Of a DNA stretch of 46,067 nucleotides, positions 1-8,827 are shown piece after piece. The DNA is taken from contig NZ_VFVR01000018.1 of assembly GCF_006442205.1 (NCBI RefSeq), positions 1 through 46,067 on the forward strand, read 5' to 3'. This DNA comes from Mesorhizobium sp. B2-3-12 (GTDB lineage: Bacteria > Pseudomonadota > Alphaproteobacteria > Rhizobiales > Rhizobiaceae). Below the pieces are notes generated by a model. It searched no databases and was not told the origin of the DNA. It saw only the letters and a program-made list of their open reading frames with translations. A program made the translations under genes and the position numbers. Every line of letters starts with the position of its first letter. The first letter of the stretch is position 1.

Positions 1-1933
1 CCAGTGTCCCCGTCACCGCCGGGGCACCTTCCACAACCGCTTGCGAGGCTTCGTCATGGGCCGTCGGCACGTCGTCGACGATGTTGACGGTGAGCGTGCC
101 GTTGGTGCTCTGCAGATCCTGGTCGGTCAGCGTGACGGTGAAGTTCTCGAACAGGCTGTTGGTGCCCTGGACAGGGGTATGTATCTCGTTGTCGTTGAGC
201 GTGTAGGTGTAGCTCACCTCGCCGGTGCCGGCATTGTAGGCCGTCACCGTCAGCGTGTTGCCCAGCGCCGTCGTGAACGAGTTGGCGGTGAACACACCGT
301 CGGTGATGAAAGCGTGGCCATCGATCGACAGATCGTGGATGCCGTCGGGCGAGGAGATGGTGAAGGCGCCGGCGCCGGTCTCGGCCGTGCTTGCCGGATC
401 GGACCCGGGGCCACCCGGCGTGCCGACATTCAATGCCGCTTCGTTGACGATGACGTCGCCGCCATTGGCTTCCGGCGTCAGGTTGGAGACCTCAGGTGTC
501 GAGTTGCCGATCGAGATCGTCAGCGTGGTGTGCGAGGTGTCGCCGTCGCCATCCTTGATCGTGTAGGTGAAGACGTCGTTGACGCCTCCGGGTGTGCCGG
601 CATCGCGCACATAGGTATAGCTGCCGTCGCTATGTAGCGTCAGCTTGCCATATTCGCCCTGGATCGGGCTGTTGAGTGTGGTCGTATTGTCCAGATCGAC
701 ATTCGTCGTCCCCTTGGCAACGCCCACCACCGTCGCGCCGTCGGCGCCCTGGGTGTCGGCAACGCCGTCCGTCGTGTTGGGGTCGCCCGCATCCGTGCCG
801 CCAATCAGCACATTGCCCGTCGCGGGGCCGAACTGGCCGGCCGCGATGCTGTCCGTGTCGGCAATCGCCGTCGGCACGTCGTCGATGATGGCAATGGTGA
901 AGGTCGTGCTCGCCGTATCGCCGTCGACATCCGTGACGGTGATGCTGAAATTATCCGGAACCGTATCGTTGGCGTCGTATCCGGTCGTGCTGATGGGATG
1001 CGTGACCGACTGGGTGACGGTGTAGTCATACTGGATGGCACCGGTGCCAGGATCGTACGACAGGATCGTGATGTAGCCGAACTGTCCTGAGATCTGCTGG
1101 CCGACGCCGGTCACGGTAGTGCCGTTGATGACGATCGAGCCGATGCCGTCGGGTGCGTCGATGGTGATCGCCCCGACGCCGGAGGTTTCGGAGTTGCTCG
1201 GTGCCTCGCTGCCCGGCGATTGTTGCGGGCCGCCATCGAGGCCGGTTTCACTGGCCGCCTGGCCAGGGTCGGTCAGCGACATGGCCACCACGGAGACGCC
1301 CCTGTCGACCAGGGAAGGGAACAGCTCGCGCCGCTCCAATTGTCCAAAATGCAGATCGGTGGGCGGCAGCAATGCCGAGAGGCCGAAGCCGTCGCCGATC
1401 CCGCCGGAGGGCTGCTCGAAATTTCCGCCGGCGCTGGAGGTCGACCCTCCTGGGCCCGCCGACATCGAACCGTCCGCGCCAAAGGCGACATCGACATGGC
1501 TCGCTTCCAGCGCCGCGATCAGCGCCACGCGGGGCACTTCGACTTCGCCGACGATGAAGGTCGGCACGTTCAGGGCGCCGTCCTTGATGACGATGACCGA
1601 GCCGTCCGCCTGTTCGAGCACGAGGTTGTGACCGTCGACCTTGATATTGTCGATCGAGACGTTGGCGGGGAGCCGGACGACGTTGCTGGCGTCCGCGACA
1701 TATTCATGCGGGGCATTTGCCGCCGGCGGGGCAACCGCTGGCGCGCCGCCGCCGACATCGACCGGTACGGGTTCGGCCGCGGCCGGCGCGGCTTGAGCTG
1801 GCGCCGTCGCCTGCTCCGCCGGCGCGGCTTGCGCCACCATCTGGATCGGCGCTGTCAGGTCGTGATGATCGTTGGAAACGGAATGTTCGTCCCACGAGTT
1901 CGAAACGTTGTCCAATTCAATACTGGTCGCCAT
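1..1933 (-). CDS. Giant type I-secreted repeat adhesin (N-terminal 644 residues; continues beyond window)
   Basis: No stop codon occurs down to position 1, so only the N-terminal part of a very large protein is present. The ATG at 1933 is preceded by a good GGAGG ribosome site. Residues 1-80 are Ala/Pro-rich and have no Sec signal. Residues about 80-145 form a beta-rich block ending in a segment about a 'VGEVEVPRVALIAALEAS' stretch, typical of N-termini of alphaproteobacterial T1SS-143/DUF5801-type adhesins. From about residue 255 there are roughly 100-residue Ig/cadherin-like (VCBS-type) units, each closing with a DGDT...TI.DDVPTA type motif. The family is exported by type I secretion and stays on the cell surface for attachment or biofilm. 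The nearby LapG-like protease and T1SS genes fit this. I see no clean TAAG/PAAG LapG site; S-S-A-G at residues 166-169 is a weak candidate. Confidence 0.85.
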   Translation of the reverse strand, partial: MATSIELDNVSNSWDEHSVSNDHHDLTAPIQMVAQAAPAEQATAPAQAAPAAAEPVPVDVGGGAPAVAPPAANAPHEYVADASNVVRLPANVSIDNIKVDGHNLVLEQADGSVIVIKDGALNVPTFIVGEVEVPRVALIAALEASHVDVAFGADGSMSAGPGGSTSSAGGNFEQPSGGIGDGFGLSALLPPTDLHFGQLERRELFPSLVDRGVSVVAMSLTDPGQAASETGLDGGPQQSPGSEAPSNSETSGVGAITIDAPDGIGSIVINGTTVTGVGQQISGQFGYITILSYDPGTGAIQYDYTVTQSVTHPISTTGYDANDTVPDNFSITVTDVDGDTASTTFTIAIIDDVPTAIADTDSIAAGQFGPATGNVLIGGTDAGDPNTTDGVADTQGADGATVVGVAKGTTNVDLDNTTTLNSPIQGEYGKLTLHSDGSYTYVRDAGTPGGVNDVFTYTIKDGDGDTSHTTLTISIGNSTPEVSNLTPEANGGDVIVNEAALNVGTPGGPGSDPASTAETGAGAFTISSPDGIHDLSIDGHAFITDGVFTANSFTTALGNTLTVTAYNAGTGEVSYTYTLNDNEIHTPVQGTNSLFENFTVTLTDQDLQSTNGTLTVNIVDDVPTAHDEASQAVVEGAPAVTGTL

Positions 1934-2256
1934 AGCTTAAACCCCTCCGGCATTTCCCGGAAAGAGACAGGCGACGCCTTGACTTTGCAACGGTCCGTCA
2001 ACCCATTCTATATATTTGGATATGCCTGCGATGGCTTTTTTTACGCCTGGTAAACTGTGAATATATAATTGGTTATATGGTATCCGGAATGCACGAGTTT
2101 TTGCCGCGGGCGGCCGGGAAAACTTGGTAAATATAAGTATAAAACTATGTAAAATTTTACGCTAAGTAGCAAAGTTGCTTTGCAGGAAAGTTATCCACCT
2201 TCCTTTCCAGTAATTTGAGACAAGATTGGTAGCGTCCACGGTCAAAGGTGGGCGTC
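1934..2256. promoter_or_regulatory. AT-rich divergent control region between adhesin and LapG-like protease genes
   Basis: This 323-bp gap separates two divergent start codons and is much more AT-rich than the surrounding genes, as expected for a regulated promoter region. It contains a perfect 12-bp palindrome (GTAAAATTTTAC) at 2149-2160 and several TATA-like runs around 2005-2015 and 2055-2080. I cannot assign specific -35/-10 elements or a named regulator. Shared control of adhesin and its putative protease is an inference from the geometry. Confidence 0.5.
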
Positions 2257-3210
2257 ATGAAAAAACAAAAGAATGCTCGGGAAAAGAGCAAGCTCAAGCT
2301 GCTTCTGCTGGCGGTGGGAATCGCCGGCTTGGCGCAGCCAGCCCTTGCCGGGCCCATCATCAGGGATGTCCTGTCCGAAACAGCATTGCTTGGCACTGTC
2401 GAGGCACCGCCCAGTCTCGGCGGTATTTCGCTGCGCAGGTACCAGCCCTGGCAGCCGGCCGTCTCCTACCAAGCCAGCCTCGTCTCGAACGGCTACGGTC
2501 CCGTTTCCGCACAAGACGGTTCCAGCGCCTCGACGGCTGCGGAAAGCCAGGGTATCGACCCCATCCAGACGGCGGCGATCATCCCGGGCGTGTTCGGGTC
2601 GGTTGCACTGTCCATGCGCAATTTTCCCGTTTCAGCGCGCTGGGCGCCGGTCTATCAGGCCATAGCCAGTTGCACGGCGGGCAGTCCCTGCGACCACGAG
2701 AGCCAGCCCTTCGCGGCCATGGTCGCGGCTGCCCAAGCCAAGGGGTTCGTCGAAAAACTGGCGTTCATCAACAGCGGCATCAACCGCCTGATCGCCTACA
2801 GGAAAGACAGTGTCGTTTACGGCAAGCTCGACTACTGGGCGAAGCCGTCGGAAATCCTCGCCCATCGCGCTGGCGACTGCGAGGACTTCGCCATTCTCAA
2901 GATGACGGCGTTGCTGAGGGCAGGCATCCCTGCACGCAGCATGTCGCTCGTCGTGCTCCAGGACCGCAAGCGCGGGTTCTTCCACGCCGTGCTTTCGGTG
3001 AGCACCGCAAGCGGCGCTTACATTCTCGACAGTCTCAACAATACGGTCCTCAAGGACAGCGCGCTTCCGGACTATCAGCCGCTCTATTCGTTCAGCACCG
3101 ACCGGGCATGGATCCACGGGTCCAGAACGGGGGGCGCGCGGGTGGCCGACGTCAAGGGTGGTTTCGAAAGCGTGGCGCCCGGCGAAGGTGTGCAGATGGA
3201 CGTCGAGTAA
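2257..3210 (+). CDS. LapG-type periplasmic transglutaminase-like cysteine protease
   Basis: This 317-residue protein has a lysine-rich N-terminus and a hydrophobic signal sequence (residues about 13-31, ending in A-L-A), so it should be periplasmic. The Peptidase_C93 (bacterial transglutaminase-like cysteine proteinase, DUF920) triad is visible: Cys208 in GDCEDFAILK, His243 in FFHAVL and Asp258 in ILDSLNN. In Pseudomonas, LapG of this family cleaves the N-terminal retention domain of the LapA adhesin when c-di-GMP falls. The divergent giant adhesin is the obvious candidate substrate. I chose the ATG at 2257, which has AAAGGTGG just upstream; a GTG three codons earlier is the alternative. The family call is strong; substrate and c-di-GMP control are inferred, and no LapD is in the window. 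Confidence 0.85.
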   Translation: MKKQKNAREKSKLKLLLLAVGIAGLAQPALAGPIIRDVLSETALLGTVEAPPSLGGISLRRYQPWQPAVSYQASLVSNGYGPVSAQDGSSASTAAESQGIDPIQTAAIIPGVFGSVALSMRNFPVSARWAPVYQAIASCTAGSPCDHESQPFAAMVAAAQAKGFVEKLAFINSGINRLIAYRKDSVVYGKLDYWAKPSEILAHRAGDCEDFAILKMTALLRAGIPARSMSLVVLQDRKRGFFHAVLSVSTASGAYILDSLNNTVLKDSALPDYQPLYSFSTDRAWIHGSRTGGARVADVKGGFESVAPGEGVQMDVE

Positions 3211-3242
3211 GCGGGGCGGGCGGCGTTGTCCCTGCTGAATGG

Positions 3243-3878
3243 CTAGCTATTGAAGACAAAAGCCATCAGCAATTCCAGCTCCAGGACCGGCGCCCGCACC
3301 GCGTTCAATTGGCCCCGATAACGGCGCTCGCCGGCGCCAATCACAAATCCGCTCGCAACGGCAACATCGCCATTGGTCTCGAGGCGGGCGAATATATCCG
3401 CCACGTTGAGATCCAGCGCCAGCTTCAGGTCCTGCCGCGCGTCTTCGGCGAACGCCGTCGGCAACTGCCGTTTGACAAGTTGCTGGAACGGAGCATTGAA
3501 CGTCACGATCTTCTTGCTCGAGGCCAGGGCGAAAGCCGGCGACGGACAGGCAAGCAGAATGGCGTTTACCGTCCTGATCGACGCAAGCCTGCGCAAGTTC
3601 AGGTTCGCGTGCCCCAACTCGCGTATGCAGGCCACCCGGATTGCCGAGGTCAGATTTCCTTTCTCAGCGTGACTGTCAGCGATTTCGTCGACCAGCATGC
3701 CGATCGTGCATTTCCGGCTCTCCGCCATCTGCTTCAGCGAAAGCCAGAAAGCCCGTTCCAGGCGGATGCCGCGCCTTACGCCGCCGCGCGCCACGACGCG
3801 GAACTCGAGCTCGAAATCTTCTGTCGGGAGTGGCAGAAGCAGGCTCGGGGTCGAGGGAGAGATGGCGCTACCGCTCAC
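3243..3878 (-). CDS. Ribbon-helix-helix domain protein coupled to the type I secretion genes
   Basis: This 211-residue protein starts at a GTG that overlaps the 3' end of the HlyD gene by 11 bp, with AGGAGG eight bases upstream, so translational coupling is likely. Residues about 25-95 fit an RHH_4-type (PF13467-like) ribbon-helix-helix domain: a beta strand (LEFRVVARGGVRRGIRLE) followed by two helices (FWLSLKQMAESRKCTIGMLVDEI). RHH proteins usually bind DNA as dimers. The C-terminal half (about 110-211) looks like a mixed alpha/beta domain that I do not recognise. A regulator of the adhesin or secretion genes is a reasonable guess from position only. Confidence 0.7.
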   Translation of the reverse strand: MSGSAISPSTPSLLLPLPTEDFELEFRVVARGGVRRGIRLERAFWLSLKQMAESRKCTIGMLVDEIADSHAEKGNLTSAIRVACIRELGHANLNLRRLASIRTVNAILLACPSPAFALASSKKIVTFNAPFQQLVKRQLPTAFAEDARQDLKLALDLNVADIFARLETNGDVAVASGFVIGAGERRYRGQLNAVRAPVLELELLMAFVFNS

Positions 3879-5157
3879 TCATTGCCTCCTGGCGTGCCTT
3901 GTTGATCGGCTTCAGCAGGTAGCTCAGGATCGTCTTGCGCCCGGTCTTGATATCCACCGAACAGATCATGCCGGGGATGATCGAATATGCCTTTCCGTCC
4001 CGCTCCAGTGTCGATTTCTCGGTTGCGACACGCACCTGATAATAGGGCTCGCCCGTCTTCTGGTCGACCAGGCTGTCCGCGGTTATGTTGGAAACCTTGC
4101 CTTCGATGCCGCCAAAGATCGAGAAATCGTAGGCCGTGACTTTTATCAAGGCATCCTGGTCGGGGCGAATGAAGGCGACGTCGCGGGGCGAAACACGCGC
4201 TTCGACCAGCAGCGTCTCGGAAGTGGGTACGATACCTGCAACGACCGAACCCGGCTGGACGAAGGCGCCGACGGTGTTCAATTCCATCGTGTTGACGATA
4301 CCGTCTACTGGAGAGCGGATATCCGTCCGCGCGACCTTGTCGGTCGCGCCGCGAATGGTTTCGTCCACGACCGAAAGATCGGCCAAGGCTTGCGTCAGGT
4401 CGTCGAGCGCTTCCTGCTTCAGCTGCAGCCCGAGTTCCTCGACCTGCAGCTGCGCCTCGGTGATCGCCGACTTGGCCTTCTTTATCGTCTCGCCGGCCAG
4501 GTTCAATTGGCCGTTGAGTTCGGTTTGCTCCTGCTCGACCTTGAGCTGCTCGGTCCTTGCCATCAGACCTTTCTTGACCATCGAATCGACGAGTTTCGCC
4601 TGCTGGTCGCTCACGGCCAGGTTTTTTGTCAGGCGGTCGAAATTGGCGTTCGCCTCGTCGAGTTCCTTTTCGCGCTGGTCGAGGCGCGACTTGAGCACCG
4701 ACAGCTTGTTGTCGAAGTTTTCGCGCCGGGCAACGAGGAGATTCTGCTCGTTGTCGCAGATTTCCGGCGCCACGGACTGAATGTTTTCCGGACACGGAAA
4801 TGATCCCGTGATGTTACCGCTCTGTTCGTATTTGAGCCTGGCGATACGTGCTTGCAGCGCCCGAGCCTTGGCCTGCTGTTCGCCCAGGCTGGAGGTGTTC
4901 AATGTGTTGTCGAGACGAATGATGAGGTCGTTCTTCCGGACGACCTGTCCCACCTTCACCGCGATTTCCTGAACGACGCCCGGTTCGCTGGCCTGAATGA
5001 CCTGGGTCTTGGAGGCTGGTATGACCTTGCCGTCGCCGCGCGCGATCTCGTCGACTTCGGCGAACGATGCCCAAGCGACAAAGGCGACGAAGAGCGCCGC
5101 TATGATAAATATCGACGCCGTCGCAAAGAACGGCGGTCGGTCTTCCCTGGCAAGCAT
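3868..5157 (-). CDS. Type I secretion membrane fusion protein, HlyD family
   Basis: This 429-residue protein has one N-terminal transmembrane segment (about residues 10-28, FATASIFIIAALFVAFVAWA). It is followed by a short lipoyl-like region (around GDGKVIPASKTQVIQASEPGVVQEI), a long coiled coil (about 85-285, Glu/Lys/Gln-rich heptads), the second lipoyl half (VDGIVNTMELNTVGAFVQPG) and a C-terminal beta-barrel. This is the standard layout of HlyD/PrtE/LapC adaptors that bridge the inner-membrane ABC exporter and TolC across the periplasm. It lies downstream of the ABC gene in the same orientation, separated by 49 bp that contain a strong hairpin. The partner substrate is presumably the adhesin at the left edge. 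Confidence 0.92.
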   Translation of the reverse strand: MLAREDRPPFFATASIFIIAALFVAFVAWASFAEVDEIARGDGKVIPASKTQVIQASEPGVVQEIAVKVGQVVRKNDLIIRLDNTLNTSSLGEQQAKARALQARIARLKYEQSGNITGSFPCPENIQSVAPEICDNEQNLLVARRENFDNKLSVLKSRLDQREKELDEANANFDRLTKNLAVSDQQAKLVDSMVKKGLMARTEQLKVEQEQTELNGQLNLAGETIKKAKSAITEAQLQVEELGLQLKQEALDDLTQALADLSVVDETIRGATDKVARTDIRSPVDGIVNTMELNTVGAFVQPGSVVAGIVPTSETLLVEARVSPRDVAFIRPDQDALIKVTAYDFSIFGGIEGKVSNITADSLVDQKTGEPYYQVRVATEKSTLERDGKAYSIIPGMICSVDIKTGRKTILSYLLKPINKARQEAMSER

Positions 5158-5172
5158 TTCCCACGCCCCATC

Positions 5173-5198
5173 ATTATACCGGCCTCGGCCGGTATAAT
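5173..5198. repeat. Perfect 12-bp inverted repeat (intercistronic hairpin) between T1SS ABC and HlyD genes
   Basis: ATTATACCGGCC at 5173-5184 is followed after two bases by its exact complement at 5187-5198. On the minus transcript this gives a 12-bp stem with a tiny loop, between the stop of the ABC gene and the start of the HlyD gene. No U-tract follows on the minus strand, so it is not a classic terminator. RNA processing, a stability element, or a mobile palindrome are possible. Confidence 0.75.
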
Positions 5199-5206
5199 TT
5201 CTTCAT

Positions 5207-7339
5207 TCAGGAATTCGTTTTCTGCAGTGCCTGAATGACTTGTTCTTTTGGCCCGTCAGCAACTATTCTTCCTTGTTCGACAACAATAAGGCGATCGGCC
5301 AATTCGAGCATGCTGAAGCGATGCGTCGAGACGATCAGCGTCGTGTTGCGATCAAAAGCTGTCTTGAGTTGCCTGATCAGCTGCCTTTCCGAAGCCAGGT
5401 CCATCGAGCCGGACGGTTCATCCAGAAAGACGATCTTCGGCTTGGTCAAAAGCAGCCGGGCGATCGCCACCGTCTGTCTCTGCCCGCCGGAAAGATTGGT
5501 CCCGCGCTCGCCGACATTCATGTCGTAGCCGCGTGGATGGCGGGAGACGAATTCATCCACGCCGGCGGCCTTCGCGGCTTCGATGATCTGCTCGTCGGTC
5601 GCCTCCGGGGACGCCATGAGCAGGTTCTCCTTCACGGTGCCCGAAAACAGGTCGCCGGCTTGCGCCACGATGCCGACAGCGGCGCGCACCTCCGACGGGT
5701 GATACTGGCGAATGTCGATGCCATCCAGCAGCAGCTCTCCGGAACTTGGCAGGAAAAGCCTGCCGATCAGGCGTCCCATCGTCGTCTTGCCTGACCCGAT
5801 GCGGCCAATGATGCCGATCCGCTCCCCCGGCTTCACCGAAAAATTCAGGCCGGACAGGACCTCGTTTTCCGATCCGGGATAGACGAAGCCGACATTCTTG
5901 AACGTCATCGCGCCATTGCGGATAGGACGATTGACAAAGCCCACCGTGTCCGGCCGGTCTTCCGGTTGGCTCATGATGGAGTTCACCATCCTCAGCGAGA
6001 GCATGGCCTGGCGAAATCTCGACAAGGTGATCGCGATCTGACCGAGCGGAGCCACGGCCCGGCTCGCCAGCATCACCGTGCCGATAATGGCTCCCGTCGA
6101 AACATGGCCTTCCGAAAAGGCGTAGGCTCCAGCCACGACCAGGGCGACCGTCACAAGCTGCTGGATGGCCTGGGTGATGTTGCCGGCCGCCGCCGAGAGC
6201 TGCTTGATCTTCTCGGAGGTGTTGGCCGCGTTCTTCGAATGCTCGCTCCATTTCCTCAGCAAATAGGCTTCTGCGCGTAGCGACTTGATTGTTTCCAGCG
6301 TGGAGATGGACTCGACCAGCAACGCCTGGCGCTGGGATGCTTCGTTCATCGATGCGGCCACGCGTTTGCCGATGCGGCGCTGCGTGACCAGGCCGACGAT
6401 TACAGACGCCACGAATGCCAAGGCCGGTATGATCACCAACCAGCCGCCGATCGCGTAGATGACGAGCAGGAAGATGAAGACGAAAGCCGTATCGATGAAG
6501 ACGCTGATGGTGTTGGAGGTGAAAAACTCCCTGACGAACTCATATTGCGTGACGCGGTTGGCATATTCGCCGGTCGAGCCCGGGCGCGCGGACAGGGAGG
6601 AATTCAGCACCTTCTCGAACAGCAGGTACGATATCCGCAGGTCCGCCTTGCGCCCGGCATAGTCGATGAGCGAGGCCCGGGCCGTCTTCAGAAGCAGGTC
6701 GAAGAGAATGACGGCGCCGATCCCCAGCGCCAGCACCCAGAGCGTCGATATCGCCTTGTTCGGCAATATGCGATCATAGACGTTCATGGTGAAGATCGGT
6801 GAGGCGATGGCCAGAAGGTTGATGAAAATCGCCGACAGCACGACCTTCGAATAGGTGCGCCAGAAAGCGCCCATCGTTCCCGTCAGCCAATGACGCCGCT
6901 CGATCTGCTGCGCCGATCCGACCCTCATGCCCTCGGTGGCGTTGGCATAGGTGATCGAGAAGGACACGCCGCCGCTGATGTAACTCGCGGCCAGTTCGGA
7001 TTTACCGACAGTCGTGCGTCCGTCTTCCTGCGGGGCCGTGAGATATGCTTCGTCGTCGGTTTCCGCCAGCAGGGCGATCGGCAACTGACTGACACGGAAG
7101 AGAATTGCCGGCAGATCGACACGCCCGCGCAGGAAGTCGCGATGGCTGAATTCGCGCGTCTCCAGACCGATGCGTTCGGCAAGATGCCTGATCTCGGTGA
7201 CGTCGATGCGCGTGTCCGAGATCGGCACGCCGGCAAACAGCACGGTCTCCGCGCTCGGCCTGCCGAGATAGGCGGCAACCGCTGAAAAACAGGCCTTGAA
7301 GGCCTCCTTCGGCGACAGGATATTTGGCTGCTGATTCAC
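5207..7339 (-). CDS. Type I secretion ABC transporter (permease-ATPase, LapB-like)
   Basis: This 710-residue inner-membrane exporter has three parts. Residues 1-135 are a C39-like domain; Cys17 is not in a recognisable catalytic context, so it is probably a non-catalytic substrate-docking domain as in HlyB/LapB. Residues about 155-440 are the transmembrane domain. The C-terminal ATPase has Walker A GRIGSGKT (512-519), signature LSGGQ (616-620), Walker B ending D640-E641 and H-loop His673. It should energise export of the repeat adhesin. It lies between tolC-like and hlyD-like genes in one minus-strand set. All ATPase residues are intact. Confidence 0.92.
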   Translation of the reverse strand: MNQQPNILSPKEAFKACFSAVAAYLGRPSAETVLFAGVPISDTRIDVTEIRHLAERIGLETREFSHRDFLRGRVDLPAILFRVSQLPIALLAETDDEAYLTAPQEDGRTTVGKSELAASYISGGVSFSITYANATEGMRVGSAQQIERRHWLTGTMGAFWRTYSKVVLSAIFINLLAIASPIFTMNVYDRILPNKAISTLWVLALGIGAVILFDLLLKTARASLIDYAGRKADLRISYLLFEKVLNSSLSARPGSTGEYANRVTQYEFVREFFTSNTISVFIDTAFVFIFLLVIYAIGGWLVIIPALAFVASVIVGLVTQRRIGKRVAASMNEASQRQALLVESISTLETIKSLRAEAYLLRKWSEHSKNAANTSEKIKQLSAAAGNITQAIQQLVTVALVVAGAYAFSEGHVSTGAIIGTVMLASRAVAPLGQIAITLSRFRQAMLSLRMVNSIMSQPEDRPDTVGFVNRPIRNGAMTFKNVGFVYPGSENEVLSGLNFSVKPGERIGIIGRIGSGKTTMGRLIGRLFLPSSGELLLDGIDIRQYHPSEVRAAVGIVAQAGDLFSGTVKENLLMASPEATDEQIIEAAKAAGVDEFVSRHPRGYDMNVGERGTNLSGGQRQTVAIARLLLTKPKIVFLDEPSGSMDLASERQLIRQLKTAFDRNTTLIVSTHRFSMLELADRLIVVEQGRIVADGPKEQVIQALQKTNS

Positions 7340-7378
7340 GACCCGCCCGCCAGGACCTTCAACACCCGTTACACCGGC

Positions 7379-8827
7379 TCACTTTTTCCTGACCGGGGCA
7401 AGGATGTCGAAGGGCAGGTCGTTCTTCTGTTCCGACGGGGTCCGCGCATAGGTTTCGGTATCAGGCGTCGGCGGAACCGCGAACTCGCCCTCGGCATAGG
7501 CCACGGCCTGCTTGGCGGGCTGAAGGTCCATGGTCCTCAGCAATTGTCCCGTCGCAGCCAGCAGGCGGTATTCCGCAAAGAGCGATGCGTAGGACGCGGT
7601 GTCGGCCAGGGTCGCCGTGTTGAAGCGCGTGTTCTGCGCATCAAGGACGTCGAGCAGGGATCGCTGCCCGACTTTGAACTGCTCGCGATAGGACGCCACC
7701 AGTTTTTCATTCGCGGCAGCCTGCAGCTTCAGCGTCTTTGCCAGGTCGGCCTGCCGGAAACGACGGTCCCACGAGGTGCGCACGGCCTCCTCGATCTCAC
7801 GCAGGACCTGATGCATCGCAAGCCGCTGCTCGCTGTTGCGGCGGATCTGCTCCTGCTCGTTGGCCTTGTCGATGCCGCCTCGATATAGGTTCCAGCGCAA
7901 CACCAGCCGCGCCTGCAGGTCGGACGTATCGCCGTCGTCGCCGTCGATGTCGGATCCGCCCCTGGCGCGACCCTCGGCGATGATTTCGGGGCCATATTTG
8001 GCGCGGGCTGCGTCCACCTGGGCGGCGGAGGCGTTCAGATCGCTGTTGGCCATGTGCACGCGAGGATTGTTCGCACGTGCCAGGCCAATCGCTTCGTCAA
8101 GCGATCTCGGCAGTGCGCTGGCCACCGAACCCGGACGCGACGCGTTGGTCAGCGGCTTTCCCACGGTCTTGAAGAACCGTATCTTCGACGCTTCCAGCTC
8201 TTCGGAAGCTTCCTGCATGCGCGCCTTGGCGGCAAAGAGGCGCTCCTCGGCCTGTTGGCGATCGGCTTCGTTCAAACCGCCGCCTTCGATTCCGGCCCGG
8301 ATGTCGCTCAGGATGGCTTGATGGAACCCGAGGTTCTTTTTTGCCTCCGCCACGATCGATGTCTGCAGCATATATTCGAGGTAATCCTGGACAACCGAAA
8401 GCCCGATGAACTCGGACCGCTCGAGGACGCGGAACGATGCGCCGTCGACGCGCGAGGCCTGGCGGCTCATCTCGGCGCGACGTGCGCCACTGTCCCAGAG
8501 TTTCTGGGTGACCACGAGATCGGCCTCGGCCGGGTAAAGAGAATCATCCTGGATGGAAAGCGCCCGTCGTGACGGGTTGTCGAGGCGGCGAACACCGGCT
8601 GATGCCTCGACATCGACACTTGGCAGATAAAGTCCTTTTGCCTGCCGCAGTTCGAACTCGATGGCCTCACGGTTTTCGATGGCTTGGCCGATTTCCGGGT
8701 TGGATTCCACCGCAACCGCCATGGCCTCCTTGAGCGTCAGTGCATGCGCGCTCCAGCCACTCAGCATGGTAGCCGTCATCAAGAGACCAACGCCCATGAC
8801 CTTGGTCGACAGACCTGTCGTCTTCAT
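7379..8827 (-). CDS. Outer-membrane TolC-family efflux/secretion protein
   Basis: This 482-residue protein has a clear signal peptide (about residues 1-29, ending S-A-H-A) and two repeats of long helical segments typical of the OEP family (ALTLKEAMAVAVESNPEIGQ at the first, SLDEAIGLARANNPRVHMA at the second). It ends each half with VGQRSLLDVLDAQN-type sequence, a hallmark of TolC, AggA and LapE proteins. It forms the outer-membrane channel for type I secretion. It is first in the minus-strand T1SS set, 39 bp before the ABC gene, and its upstream region (8828-8960) is AT-rich and probably carries the promoter. Confidence 0.92.
   Translation of the reverse strand: MKTTGLSTKVMGVGLLMTATMLSGWSAHALTLKEAMAVAVESNPEIGQAIENREAIEFELRQAKGLYLPSVDVEASAGVRRLDNPSRRALSIQDDSLYPAEADLVVTQKLWDSGARRAEMSRQASRVDGASFRVLERSEFIGLSVVQDYLEYMLQTSIVAEAKKNLGFHQAILSDIRAGIEGGGLNEADRQQAEERLFAAKARMQEASEELEASKIRFFKTVGKPLTNASRPGSVASALPRSLDEAIGLARANNPRVHMANSDLNASAAQVDAARAKYGPEIIAEGRARGGSDIDGDDGDTSDLQARLVLRWNLYRGGIDKANEQEQIRRNSEQRLAMHQVLREIEEAVRTSWDRRFRQADLAKTLKLQAAANEKLVASYREQFKVGQRSLLDVLDAQNTRFNTATLADTASYASLFAEYRLLAATGQLLRTMDLQPAKQAVAYAEGEFAVPPTPDTETYARTPSEQKNDLPFDILAPVRKK

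Noticed and set aside
2226..3905. Plus-strand open frame of 559 codons
   Set aside because: Runs through the LapG-like gene in another frame and then antisense through the RHH gene; low-complexity Arg/Gly/Ser composition.
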